Positions 44,778-55,144 of a stretch of 58,506 nt of DNA are shown here, one piece after another. Within the stretch, counting starts at the first letter, position 1; each line of letters opens with the position of its first letter. Under the pieces are notes generated by a model. It searched no databases. It saw nothing but the letters and a program-made list of their open reading frames with translations, and was not told the origin of the DNA. A program made the translations under genes and the position numbers. The stretch comes from Candidatus Aminicenantota bacterium. Its GTDB lineage: Bacteria; Acidobacteriota; Aminicenantia; Aminicenantales; Saccharicenantaceae. Location of the stretch: the NCBI GenBank assembly GCA_014360015.1, contig JACIYJ010000012.1, forward strand, positions 1-58,506. The letters are read 5' to 3'.

Positions 44778-47340
44778 CCCGTCTGAATGTTTTTATGGAT
44801 CACACTTATTTTTAATTGATATTCTGGCCAGAAGGCTTGGCAATAAATAATTGCTTCTATTTACTTCTATTAACTGCCCAGTTTACGATGGCTCGTCTCC
44901 AAATTAAATCGTAAGCGATTTTGTGTCCCCTTTACCTCGGGTCTGTCTCTTCAACCTTCAAAAAAAATTGTTTTATACTGATAAGTGAGGGTTTCAGTCC
45001 CCTTTACCTCGGGTCTGTCTCTTCAACAAAATTATTCGAGTTCCGATTGCTCAATGCGAACTCTGTTTCAGTCCCCTTTACCTCGGGTCTGTCTCTTCAA
45101 CTTTCCATGTCAACGTCAAGGCCGATTGTCTGCAGTGTTTCAGTCCCCTTTACCTCGGGTCTGTCTCTTCAACGCTTTTTGACCGTTCCGGGTATTAATA
45201 TTTCTTCAATGTTTCAGTCCCCTTTACCTCGGGTCTGTCTCTTCAACAGAAGAAATCATTCACTTCAAAATGCCAAATCCAGAAGGTTTCAGTCCCCTTT
45301 ACCTCGGGTCTGTCTCTTCAACTATCAGTTTGGTTACACCCCAGACTGTGATCGTAGAGTTTCAGTCCCCTTTACCTCGGGTCTGTCTCTTCAACTTCAC
45401 CCATAACAATGTGTGGCATTGGGACGTTCTCGTTTCAGTCCCCTTTACCTCGGGTCTGTCTCTTCAACCGGAATCGAATCTTGAAAAAAAGGTCAATATG
45501 CTCGTTTCAGTCCCCTTTACCTCGGGTCTGTCTCTTCAACCAAAAGATGGAAAAAAGGGAAGAAAAATTAACTCCCGGTTTCAGTCCCCTTTACCTCGGG
45601 TCTGTCTCTTCAACTGTATTTACGGGGCAATTGACCCGGGTGGCTTCGCTTGTTTCAGTCCCCTTTACCTCGGGTCTGTCTCTTCAACCCGTTTGAAGTT
45701 GGTGGAGAATATCTTGATTATCCGTTTCAGTCCCCTTTACCTCGGGTCTGTCTCTTCAACAGGTCTTGACGACCCAGAGAAGATAAAATCGATTAAAGTT
45801 TCAGTCCCCTTTACCTCGGGTCTGTCTCTTCAACTTAGTTAAAGAAATAAGATTAAATAAAAAATTTAGGTTTCAGTCCCCTTTACCTCGGGTCTGTCTC
45901 TTCAACTAAGCTTCCATTCTGGAATCCAACGATATCGATATTTGTTTCAGTCCCCTTTACCTCGGGTCTGTCTCTTCAACCGCCGGTATGCTGGTTTGTG
46001 CCCTGATTAAGTAGGGTTTCAGTCCCCTTTACCTCGGGTCTGTCTCTTCAACGTCAGTTCGCTTCCCATCTGAGCGATGCCGTGAGTATGTTTCAGTCCC
46101 CTTTACCTCGGGTCTGTCTCTTCAACAAAAAATTTCGGAAACTTCCATTGACAGTGGTGGTGTGTTTCAGTCCCCTTTACCTCGGGTCTGTCTCTTCAAC
46201 TTAGAATCACAGACTCTGACACTCACACAAAATTAGGTTTCAGTCCCCTTTACCTCGGGTCTGTCTCTTCAACGCCGAGGGGTTTCCGAATAGGCAATAT
46301 ATCGTTTTCCGTTTCAGTCCCCTTTACCTCGGGTCTGTCTCTTCAACCCTTATCTGCTCGAATCCGGAGCTCAGAAAGTTGCTAGTTTCAGTCCCCTTTA
46401 CCTCGGGTCTGTCTCTTCAACTAAGGAAATTGCGATGCGGCTCACGACGGCAGATGACGTTTCAGTCCCCTTTACCTCGGGTCTGTCTCTTCAACTTAGC
46501 CTGGATTATCTTGCCGATAATATCCTCAGAGTTTCAGTCCCCTTTACCTCGGGTCTGTCTCTTCAACTGCGGAAAGGACATCGGAAATCTGGGGAAACGA
46601 TTCCGTTTCAGTCCCCTTTACCTCGGGTCTGTCTCTTCAACTTATATTACATCGATTATTGTCTGTCTCGTTGTTACGTTTCAGTCCCCTTTACCTCGGG
46701 TCTGTCTCTTCAACCTGTTTTTGAACGACCGACCAGAATGCTTGCTGAAACTGTTTCAGTCCCCTTTACCTCGGGTCTGTCTCTTCAACGAGTGGAGATA
46801 ACCAGTCTGACCGGCGAGATTAGAGTGTTTCAGTCCCCTTTACCTCGGGTCTGTCTCTTCAACTGACCTTCTGTTGTTCCGTCAGCTCGCTCCCCATCTG
46901 TTTCAGTCCCCTTTACCTCGGGTCTGTCTCTTCAACAAAGAACGGGTTGAAAAACCCGAAATAGAAATAAAAGGTTTCAGTCCCCTTTACCTCGGGTCTG
47001 TCTCTTCAACGAAGGTTTCAAGGTAACAACTCACAAATATAACTTTGAGTTTCAGTCCCCTTTACCTCGGGTCTGTCTCTTCAACGCTTTTTGACCGTTC
47101 CGGGTATTAATATTTCTTCAATGTTTCAGTCCCCTTTACCTCGGGTCTGTCTCTTCAACTACCATTTCCCCTGCTCGTCGACCCCCTCGTAGCAGAGTTT
47201 CAGTCCCCTTTACCTCGGGTCTGTCTCTTCAACTATCTATGTGTTTTGCTAATGAAATTACATCTGCGTTTCAGTCCCCTTTACCTCGGGTCTGTCTCTT
47301 CAACTGACAATATCATTAAAATCGTCCTTGACGCCCTGAA

Positions 47341-47669
47341 GTTTCAGTCCCCTTTACCTCGGGTCTGTCTCTTCAACTATCTATGTGTTTTGCTAATGAA
47401 ATTACATCTGCGTTTCAGTCCCCTTTACCTCGGGTCTGTCTCTTCAACCTTAATGCTGGAGACAAGCTGGAAATTGATTCTTATAAGTTTCAGTCCCCTT
47501 TACCTCGGGTCTGTCTCTTCAACAGACTTAGGATGTCTATATGGTCCTTCTCTTCTTTGTTTCAGTCCCCTTTACCTCGGGTCTGTCTCTTCAACTTTCT
47601 TTCTTCGGGATTTCTATCAGCTGAATCATATAGTTTCAGTCCCCTTTACCTCGGGTCTGTCTCTTCAAC
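47341..47669 (-). repeat. Four-spacer block, copy 1 (duplicated at 50574-50902)
   Basis: This segment spans five repeats and four spacers. The spacers, read on the plus strand, begin TATCTATGTG, CTTAATGCTG, AGACTTAGGA and TTTCTTTCTT. The same four occur in the same order 3233 bases to the right. The first spacer also occurs alone at 47234-47267. Confidence 0.95.
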
Positions 47670-50573
47670 CGCATCTTCAGAAACTCAAAGAAGAACTCAA
47701 CTACGTTTCAGTCCCCTTTACCTCGGGTCTGTCTCTTCAACCTGGTAATTATCTATTGCAATTCTGAGTATTCTTATGTTTCAGTCCCCTTTACCTCGGG
47801 TCTGTCTCTTCAACCGGTCCTGGTCATCCAGAAAGAGACCATTTTATCGTTTCAGTCCCCTTTACCTCGGGTCTGTCTCTTCAACAATTCGAACCGGTCG
47901 TCGACGGGATACCGGTTTTGGGTGTTTCAGTCCCCTTTACCTCGGGTCTGTCTCTTCAACGACTTGATCTCGGCCGGAGCCTGACGATAGCCATTGAGTT
48001 TCAGTCCCCTTTACCTCGGGTCTGTCTCTTCAACTTGAGCAAATATCAAAAGAATTGCCGAAATGGATTTCGTTTCAGTCCCCTTTACCTCGGGTCTGTC
48101 TCTTCAACCGGGCGGAGGAAAATGCGGCCTGGTGCCGAACTCAACATAGTTTCAGTCCCCTTTACCTCGGGTCTGTCTCTTCAACACAATGAAGGCAACT
48201 ATTTGCTGCGTCGTTTAGGTGAGTTTCAGTCCCCTTTACCTCGGGTCTGTCTCTTCAACGAAATATAGCGTATTGTTATCGGCATCTTTGAGATAGTTTC
48301 AGTCCCCTTTACCTCGGGTCTGTCTCTTCAACAGCCCTGGTTTCAGGGCAAAAAATAAAAAATAAATTGTTTCAGTCCCCTTTACCTCGGGTCTGTCTCT
48401 TCAACTGTGGTGATATGGTCGACGGGTGCGATGTTTATGAGTTTCAGTCCCCTTTACCTCGGGTCTGTCTCTTCAACAAGGAAATGGAATTGATTTCATC
48501 ACGTTGGCTATCTGACGTTTCAGTCCCCTTTACCTCGGGTCTGTCTCTTCAACTGTTCCTCGTGAAGCAACCATTTCCCTTGTTCGTGGTTTCAGTCCCC
48601 TTTACCTCGGGTCTGTCTCTTCAACTATGGGTGGCTGGAGACTCCAGCAGTTCTTTGTCCTGTTTCAGTCCCCTTTACCTCGGGTCTGTCTCTTCAACCT
48701 TGAAGCTAACCGAAACAGTGCCGGCTTCTTTCAACGTTTCAGTCCCCTTTACCTCGGGTCTGTCTCTTCAACCTCAATTGTTTCATCGGTTAAACCCCGC
48801 CGGTGTAGAGTTTCAGTCCCCTTTACCTCGGGTCTGTCTCTTCAACACCGCCCTGAGTTCGTGGCTCTATGAGCCTCTGAGTTTCAGTCCCCTTTACCTC
48901 GGGTCTGTCTCTTCAACCAGATAGAGAAAATTATCTCTCTGCGCAGACAGCTGGGTTTCAGTCCCCTTTACCTCGGGTCTGTCTCTTCAACCAGCGTGCC
49001 GGGCATCACAGTGTCTAACAAAGCTGCTGGTTTCAGTCCCCTTTACCTCGGGTCTGTCTCTTCAACTAGATTTTTTGAGGTCAAAGAAAATTCATGTTGT
49101 TAGTTTCAGTCCCCTTTACCTCGGGTCTGTCTCTTCAACGGAATATTTTCCCAGGGCCCTGTTCAAAACATCCTGCCAGTTTCAGTCCCCTTTACCTCGG
49201 GTCTGTCTCTTCAACTCCTGGTCTGAAAAAGGATTGCGCCGGCGATTTGCCCGTTTCAGTCCCCTTTACCTCGGGTCTGTCTCTTCAACTTAGAACTATA
49301 AGTCGATGCAGTAAGGGTTACAGTTATGTTTCAGTCCCCTTTACCTCGGGTCTGTCTCTTCAACTGGCAGCCAGGGTTGAAATCAAGGGCCTAACAGAAC
49401 GTTTCAGTCCCCTTTACCTCGGGTCTGTCTCTTCAACCCTAAGGTTGAAAGCGAAGGGACACAGAATTGTAAATGTTTCAGTCCCCTTTACCTCGGGTCT
49501 GTCTCTTCAACCGCCGGCCGGCCCCTCTCCCCCGGGGGAAAATGAACCGTTTCAGTCCCCTTTACCTCGGGTCTGTCTCTTCAACATGACAGATACACCA
49601 TTAGACCAAGACCAGATGTTTGGTTTCAGTCCCCTTTACCTCGGGTCTGTCTCTTCAACGATTTGAAGTGTCGATTTTCGCAAACTCTAATGTTAGTTTC
49701 AGTCCCCTTTACCTCGGGTCTGTCTCTTCAACGATTTGAAGTGTCGATTTTCGCAAACTCTAATGTTAGTTTCAGTCCCCTTTACCTCGGGTCTGTCTCT
49801 TCAACTTCTCAGCTGAAATAATTTCAGGGTTTCTTCTCTCGTCCAGTTTCAGTCCCCTTTACCTCGGGTCTGTCTCTTCAACAGCTCGCGGAAACGGGTA
49901 AAGCTTTTCAAACTATGTTTCAGTCCCCTTTACCTCGGGTCTGTCTCTTCAACCGTTTTCTGAACTAGAGCCAGCCGAAAGATTTGTCGTTTCAGTCCCC
50001 TTTACCTCGGGTCTGTCTCTTCAACTAAATCAAAATACCGCCGAGAATAGCCAGCCCGGGTTTCAGTCCCCTTTACCTCGGGTCTGTCTCTTCAACCATC
50101 TCGTCCAGCAATTTGTTCAGAGCCTGGTTCTTGTTTCAGTCCCCTTTACCTCGGGTCTGTCTCTTCAACTTTGATTTTTATCAAGCTACTGGCAGAGATG
50201 CTAAGGTTTCAGTCCCCTTTACCTCGGGTCTGTCTCTTCAACCGAAAATTCAGGCTGGCGAAAATTATTACTTCACTCCGTTTCAGTCCCCTTTACCTCG
50301 GGTCTGTCTCTTCAACAATTGAATCGGATTAAAACACTTTTCGAAAATTATCAGTTTCAGTCCCCTTTACCTCGGGTCTGTCTCTTCAACTCATCCGGCC
50401 AGAATTCCAGTCGGACAGCATCAGCGTTTCAGTCCCCTTTACCTCGGGTCTGTCTCTTCAACTCTGCCTTTGGCAATGCCTTTAAATCTATGGCAAAAAG
50501 TTTCAGTCCCCTTTACCTCGGGTCTGTCTCTTCAACAAGAAACAAATATTGATTTTCTGCATATTGTTCTCCC

Positions 50574-50902
50574 GTTTCAGTCCCCTTTACCTCGGGTCTG
50601 TCTCTTCAACTATCTATGTGTTTTGCTAATGAAATTACATCTGCGTTTCAGTCCCCTTTACCTCGGGTCTGTCTCTTCAACCTTAATGCTGGAGACAAGC
50701 TGGAAATTGATTCTTATAAGTTTCAGTCCCCTTTACCTCGGGTCTGTCTCTTCAACAGACTTAGGATGTCTATATGGTCCTTCTCTTCTTTGTTTCAGTC
50801 CCCTTTACCTCGGGTCTGTCTCTTCAACTTTCTTTCTTCGGGATTTCTATCAGCTGAATCATATAGTTTCAGTCCCCTTTACCTCGGGTCTGTCTCTTCA
50901 AC
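50574..50902 (-). repeat. Four-spacer block, copy 2
   Basis: This is an identical copy of the block at 47341-47669. The spacers on either side of the two copies differ, so the shared unit is bounded by repeats. The distance between copies is 44 repeat units. Confidence 0.95.
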
Positions 50903-52966
50903 GAAAAAGAAAAGCTACAAGAGCTTGAAGATAAAAATAAAGTTTCAGTCCCCTTTACCTCGGGTCTGTCTCTTCAACTCTTAACAATTGCCGCCGCCGT
51001 GTCAATAATTGCTGTTTCAGTCCCCTTTACCTCGGGTCTGTCTCTTCAACCATGAGTTAAACTCTTCTAATGTTTTTTGTGGTGGGTTTCAGTCCCCTTT
51101 ACCTCGGGTCTGTCTCTTCAACCTGATAATCTTTCTTTTGAGGCTGAGGAGATGCACAGTTTCAGTCCCCTTTACCTCGGGTCTGTCTCTTCAACCGGAA
51201 AAATCGCTGCTGATAGGCTCGGAAATTATATCAGTTTCAGTCCCCTTTACCTCGGGTCTGTCTCTTCAACCTCGAGCTAACAAAACCGGGACGGAAAAAC
51301 GGCTGAGTTTCAGTCCCCTTTACCTCGGGTCTGTCTCTTCAACCAAATTGAGCAATCCCTGTCATCCATTCTTTAATCTCGTTTCAGTCCCCTTTACCTC
51401 GGGTCTGTCTCTTCAACATAATTCAATTTTCTTTCCTTGACCCGTTCTCTTGCTGTTTCAGTCCCCTTTACCTCGGGTCTGTCTCTTCAACTTATCCAGA
51501 GATTAACCTTTTCATGAAAATCTTGAGGTTTCAGTCCCCTTTACCTCGGGTCTGTCTCTTCAACTAAAGAGAGGTAAACAATGGAAGAGGTAATCAAAAG
51601 TTTCAGTCCCCTTTACCTCGGGTCTGTCTCTTCAACTCTTTCTTCAGAAACTCAAAAACCGCATCATTGAGAAGTTTCAGTCCCCTTTACCTCGGGTCTG
51701 TCTCTTCAACGGTCGGCCTGATGGGTGTGTCCTGGGATGATTTGGAAAGTTTCAGTCCCCTTTACCTCGGGTCTGTCTCTTCAACCTCATTCGGCTTTTG
51801 ACGCATATACCTGTTATCACGTTTCAGTCCCCTTTACCTCGGGTCTGTCTCTTCAACGAGAAAATATAAAAAAGGAAGTGTTGAGGTCATATGGGTTTCA
51901 GTCCCCTTTACCTCGGGTCTGTCTCTTCAACCTGGCAGGTTCCCAAACTTAACAAAAGGGCCAATATTGTTTCAGTCCCCTTTACCTCGGGTCTGTCTCT
52001 TCAACACGAATTCAAGAGGGAGAACGAGCAGGACCATGACGTTTCAGTCCCCTTTACCTCGGGTCTGTCTCTTCAACCGGGCAATATAACTGGTGGCCCG
52101 TTCTGGCCAGATTCAGTTTCAGTCCCCTTTACCTCGGGTCTGTCTCTTCAACTTAAATCCGTATCAGCAGGCAATCTTGAATCATTACGTTTCAGTCCCC
52201 TTTACCTCGGGTCTGTCTCTTCAACTCAAGCTTATCTCGCCGGTGAAGCCGGGCCTGAAATTTTGTTTCAGTCCCCTTTACCTCGGGTCTGTCTCTTCAA
52301 CCGATCCCCAAACCGCTGCCTCTGAGTATGTTCTTCAGTTTCAGTCCCCTTTACCTCGGGTCTGTCTCTTCAACAAAAGGTGAAGTCCGAGCTGGCGAGA
52401 GAGACCAAAGGTTTCAGTCCCCTTTACCTCGGGTCTGTCTCTTCAACTCAATTTTGTCGCCATTGCGAGTTGGAGTTACATAATTGTTTCAGTCCCCTTT
52501 ACCTCGGGTCTGTCTCTTCAACGTGGACTCTTCTATGTTAGTTTTGACTCTTATTTGGGTTTCAGTCCCCTTTACCTCGGGTCTGTCTCTTCAACTGGTA
52601 AAGTAAATGAGTACTTACGACTTGATTATGAGTTTCAGTCCCCTTTACCTCGGGTCTGTCTCTTCAACCAAGAGGATTTTTATTGCAGCGTTAAAATTAT
52701 CGTTAGGTTTCAGTCCCCTTTACCTCGGGTCTGTCTCTTCAACTCTGAGAAAAAATTGCATTGAGCCCCTGAATAACATTTGTTTCAGTCCCCTTTACCT
52801 CGGGTCTGTCTCTTCAACGGGTTACGTGAAAGATGACACGGACACGGTTTCAATGAGTTTCAGTCCCCTTTACCTCGGGTCTGTCTCTTCAACTTTTTCG
52901 TCATCGTCATAAAGTTCGGTATCGTAATAGTTTCAGTCCCCTTTACCTCGGGTCTGTCTCTTCAAC

Positions 52967-53085
52967 TCTGTTCTATCCAATTTATTATAAATAACTTATA
53001 AAGCAATATAAAATTTTTTCTTCTCAAAATATTTTTTTGGTCAATCCCCCCAGGGGTTTGCGAAATCATCAGTATTCCCCTCATA
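52967..53085 (-). promoter_or_regulatory. CRISPR leader with array promoter
   Basis: 119 bases between the last repeat and the stop codon of cas4, strongly AT-rich. On the minus strand TATAAT (52989-52984) has a weak -35 TTTATA 17 bases upstream, so transcription would start around 52977, about ten bases before the first repeat. A short hairpin (AATCCCC/GGGGTTT, one mismatch) at 53043-53059 follows cas4 without a proper T-run; it could be a weak terminator for the cas operon or a leader motif for adaptation. Confidence 0.7.
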
Positions 53086-53664
53086 TCAAAAAACATCCCC
53101 ACAGAAATTTCTGAATTCACAATCCTGGCATCTGCTCCTGTTCGCAGCAGCTTCTGGCATCCTTTCTGCCGTAATCATGGTCTTTATTGCCTCCATGGTA
53201 ATGAATACCTCTTTTTTCAAGTCTTCGGTAATAGAAAAAACATGGACCTCTTTTTTTGGTATAAGATACACAAAACCTTGGTTTACTTTTTGTCCATATT
53301 TCTCCTCTATCAATAGGGCATATCCTCCCAGCTGGTAAACATGATTTTTTTGGGGTCGATTGGTGCTATACTTAAATTCCACAGGGAAATAGCCTTTCGG
53401 CGAAATTATAAGCATATCGAGTTTCCCAGATAAACCCATTTTTTCTGAGCTCATCCATAAAGAGAAAATCCTTTTTCCATTCTCGAGATTATACTTGCTT
53501 AACTTCCTTCTTTTTTCAAGACCTCTTAGATCTTCCTCAAGTAACCTTCCTTGCTCCATTTTATAAGTTGGCTTCTTATCAACCGGCATTACATGATTGA
53601 AAAAAACAACTCTTTTACAATAAAAGAACTGTTTGATATCATTTACGGTGATTTCAATCTTCAT
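53086..53664 (-). CDS. cas4: CRISPR-associated exonuclease Cas4
   Basis: 192 residues. It is an iron-sulphur RecB-family nuclease that trims and selects prespacers with the correct PAM. Cys16 (FFYCKRVVFF) and the C-terminal CQDCEFRNFC (Cys179, 182, 188) form the [4Fe-4S] site. The RecB motifs are LSGKLDMLII (Asp) and FPVEFKYS (Glu-x-Lys), followed by YQLGGYALLIEE. The ATG overlaps the stop codon of cas2 by 4 bases. It is the last gene of the cas operon and abuts the array leader. Confidence 0.95.
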   Translation of the reverse strand: MKIEITVNDIKQFFYCKRVVFFNHVMPVDKKPTYKMEQGRLLEEDLRGLEKRRKLSKYNLENGKRIFSLWMSSEKMGLSGKLDMLIISPKGYFPVEFKYSTNRPQKNHVYQLGGYALLIEEKYGQKVNQGFVYLIPKKEVHVFSITEDLKKEVFITMEAIKTMITAERMPEAAANRSRCQDCEFRNFCGDVF

Positions 53665-53945
53665 TTATTTTCTTCTGCCAAATCATCTGACTTTTTTTCA
53701 TTCACTATAACCTTTTGATCTTTTACATCTTTTTCGCACAATGGTTGGATGATTATTTTCCCTGTCTGGCGGCCGACAACCTTAGAAAGCTTCAAGAAAA
53801 GTTCCTCCCTTCTATTCCTGCTCAGTTTGCCAGAGAAAGCGCTGTACTGAATTCGTTCCAGGCCATAATCTTTGCATATCTCAGAGACACGCTGCCGGAT
53901 CCTGTCATCTTCAATATCATAAATTACAAGAGTGATCAGCTCCAT
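53661..53945 (-). CDS. cas2: CRISPR-associated protein Cas2
   Basis: 94 residues with a ferredoxin-like fold. The first strand LITLVIYDIEDDRIRQRV carries the conserved Asp of the family, followed by YGLERIQYSAFSGKLSRNRR. It is the structural bridge of the Cas1-Cas2 integrase. The last about 12 residues are charged and variable. It starts 1 base after the cas1 stop and overlaps cas4 by 4 bases. Confidence 0.95.
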   Translation of the reverse strand: MELITLVIYDIEDDRIRQRVSEICKDYGLERIQYSAFSGKLSRNRREELFLKLSKVVGRQTGKIIIQPLCEKDVKDQKVIVNEKKSDDLAEENK

Positions 53946-53946
53946 C

Positions 53947-55140
53947 TTACCATTTAAAAGAATAACATTTGTAAGCCCTTTCTCCCCTCAAAAAGGCACA
54001 AAGATTCCTGGCCTGTAGCTGAATGATTGACCTGAGTTTATAATTTTTCCCCTCGAAACTTGCGTTTGTCTCAAGCCTTTCCAAAATCTTCTCTCCAATA
54101 GCTTTCCTAGTCTCAGCATCAAGAAGCCCATATTTCATCTTCACCGGCTCTCCAAGATTAATATGAGATATTACCACCCGATCAACTACTGGCTGTCTGA
54201 ATTCTTCCACCAGATCAAGCACCAGAGAAGGTTTTCCTGGCCTGTCCGTATGAAGAAATCCAGCAAACGGATCAAGGCCAGCATTCAGCACAGCTCCCCA
54301 AACTGTAGAATAAAGAATTCCATAACCATAATTTAAAAGAGCATTTATCTCGTCGAGTGCTCCCTGACGAATCCGACCGAAAAATTCGACTCTCTGACTT
54401 ACGATTTCCTTCACCCCGGCCCAGTAAAGCCTTCCAGAAATCCCTTCAATTCCATTCAATACATCTCTTACCTCATGAACGCTCTGGCCTTTAATGGATT
54501 TAACTTCTTTTTGAAGTTCACTTAATTTATTTGCTATCTTTTCTACTCTTTCGTATCTTTCCGGAGCGTTTTGCTTTAAATACTTACCAAAATACCGCAG
54601 AAGCTTTTCTTGATTTTTTATCTTTCCATGAACAATGGTCTTTGATAATTCAAGCCCGCGATAATCGTTGAAGGCCATGATTTGTTCTCTTCTTGAAATA
54701 ATCGTCGCGGTGAGCATGGGTGAGGAAATCATTGCATATGGCTTTCCACTTTTGGTCAAAAAACTAATCCGAATACCACGCTGACAAATTTCCTCAATTA
54801 AATCTGAAGAAAGGGAAACTCCTCTGGAGGAGATGATCACTTCATTTAAACGGAATAATGGGAATTCATAAACAGATTTTTGCCCTCGTCTGATCACCAA
54901 TCTTTCACTTTTCTTACTGAGGAAAATGCCAAACCCCGAAACAATTATTTGAGAGATATCACCAGTTTTAACCAAAGTAATTCCCTCGTCTATTTCCAGC
55001 TCCTGCCCCTCCTCTGGTTCTCTGGTTATTTCAACAGGCATTACCTCTGCCTCACCAGTAAAAAGATTGAACTGAAGGGCAGATTGATAGGTCTTAGCTG
55101 AATTTTCAGGAATTTCTGTAACTAATTCCCTATCTTGCAT
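53947..55140 (-). CDS. cas1: CRISPR integrase Cas1 with N-terminal extension
   Basis: 397 residues, against the usual about 320-340. The standard Cas1 start (ISQIIVSGFGIFLSKKSERL) lies at about residue 63. Before it stand about 62 extra residues (SALQFNLFTGEAEVMPVEIT and an acidic run) of no recognised family. The catalytic residues are in place: Glu232 in GIEGISGRLYW, His297 in HTDRPGKPS, and Asp309 and Glu312 in LVLDLVEEFRQPVVDR. An internal ATG (residue 34), after an AGAGG-like sequence, is an alternative start but would still leave about 30 extra residues. It begins 4 bases after the cas5 stop. It integrates new spacers at the leader-proximal repeat. Confidence 0.93.
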   Translation of the reverse strand: MQDRELVTEIPENSAKTYQSALQFNLFTGEAEVMPVEITREPEEGQELEIDEGITLVKTGDISQIIVSGFGIFLSKKSERLVIRRGQKSVYEFPLFRLNEVIISSRGVSLSSDLIEEICQRGIRISFLTKSGKPYAMISSPMLTATIISRREQIMAFNDYRGLELSKTIVHGKIKNQEKLLRYFGKYLKQNAPERYERVEKIANKLSELQKEVKSIKGQSVHEVRDVLNGIEGISGRLYWAGVKEIVSQRVEFFGRIRQGALDEINALLNYGYGILYSTVWGAVLNAGLDPFAGFLHTDRPGKPSLVLDLVEEFRQPVVDRVVISHINLGEPVKMKYGLLDAETRKAIGEKILERLETNASFEGKNYKLRSIIQLQARNLCAFLRGERAYKCYSFKW

Positions 55141-55144
55141 CTAT

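Larger units (their letters stand above)
44919..52966 (-). CRISPR. CRISPR array, 110 repeats and 109 spacers
   Basis: By direct reading, 110 copies of a 37-bp repeat alternate with 109 spacers of 34-40 bases. Repeat starts step by 71-77 bases throughout. On the transcribed (minus) strand the unit begins GTTGAAGAGACAG and ends GGGGACTGAAAC, so the crRNA handle would be ACTGAAAC. Orientation rests on three points: the GAAAC end, the AT-rich leader and cas operon at the right end, and the leftmost repeat (44919-44955), which differs at three bases near its edge, as trailer-end repeats often do. The other repeats look identical. Seven spacers are duplicates, leaving 102 distinct ones. The repeat has no stop codon in any plus-strand frame, so long spurious frames cross the array. 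Confidence 0.98.

Noticed and set aside
44921..52912. Many overlapping plus-strand reading frames of 60-190 codons rich in FQSPLPRVCLFN, VSVPFTSGLSLQ and FSPLYLGSVSST
   Set aside because: These are the three plus-strand translations of the CRISPR repeat, which has no stop codon in that direction. They are not proteins.
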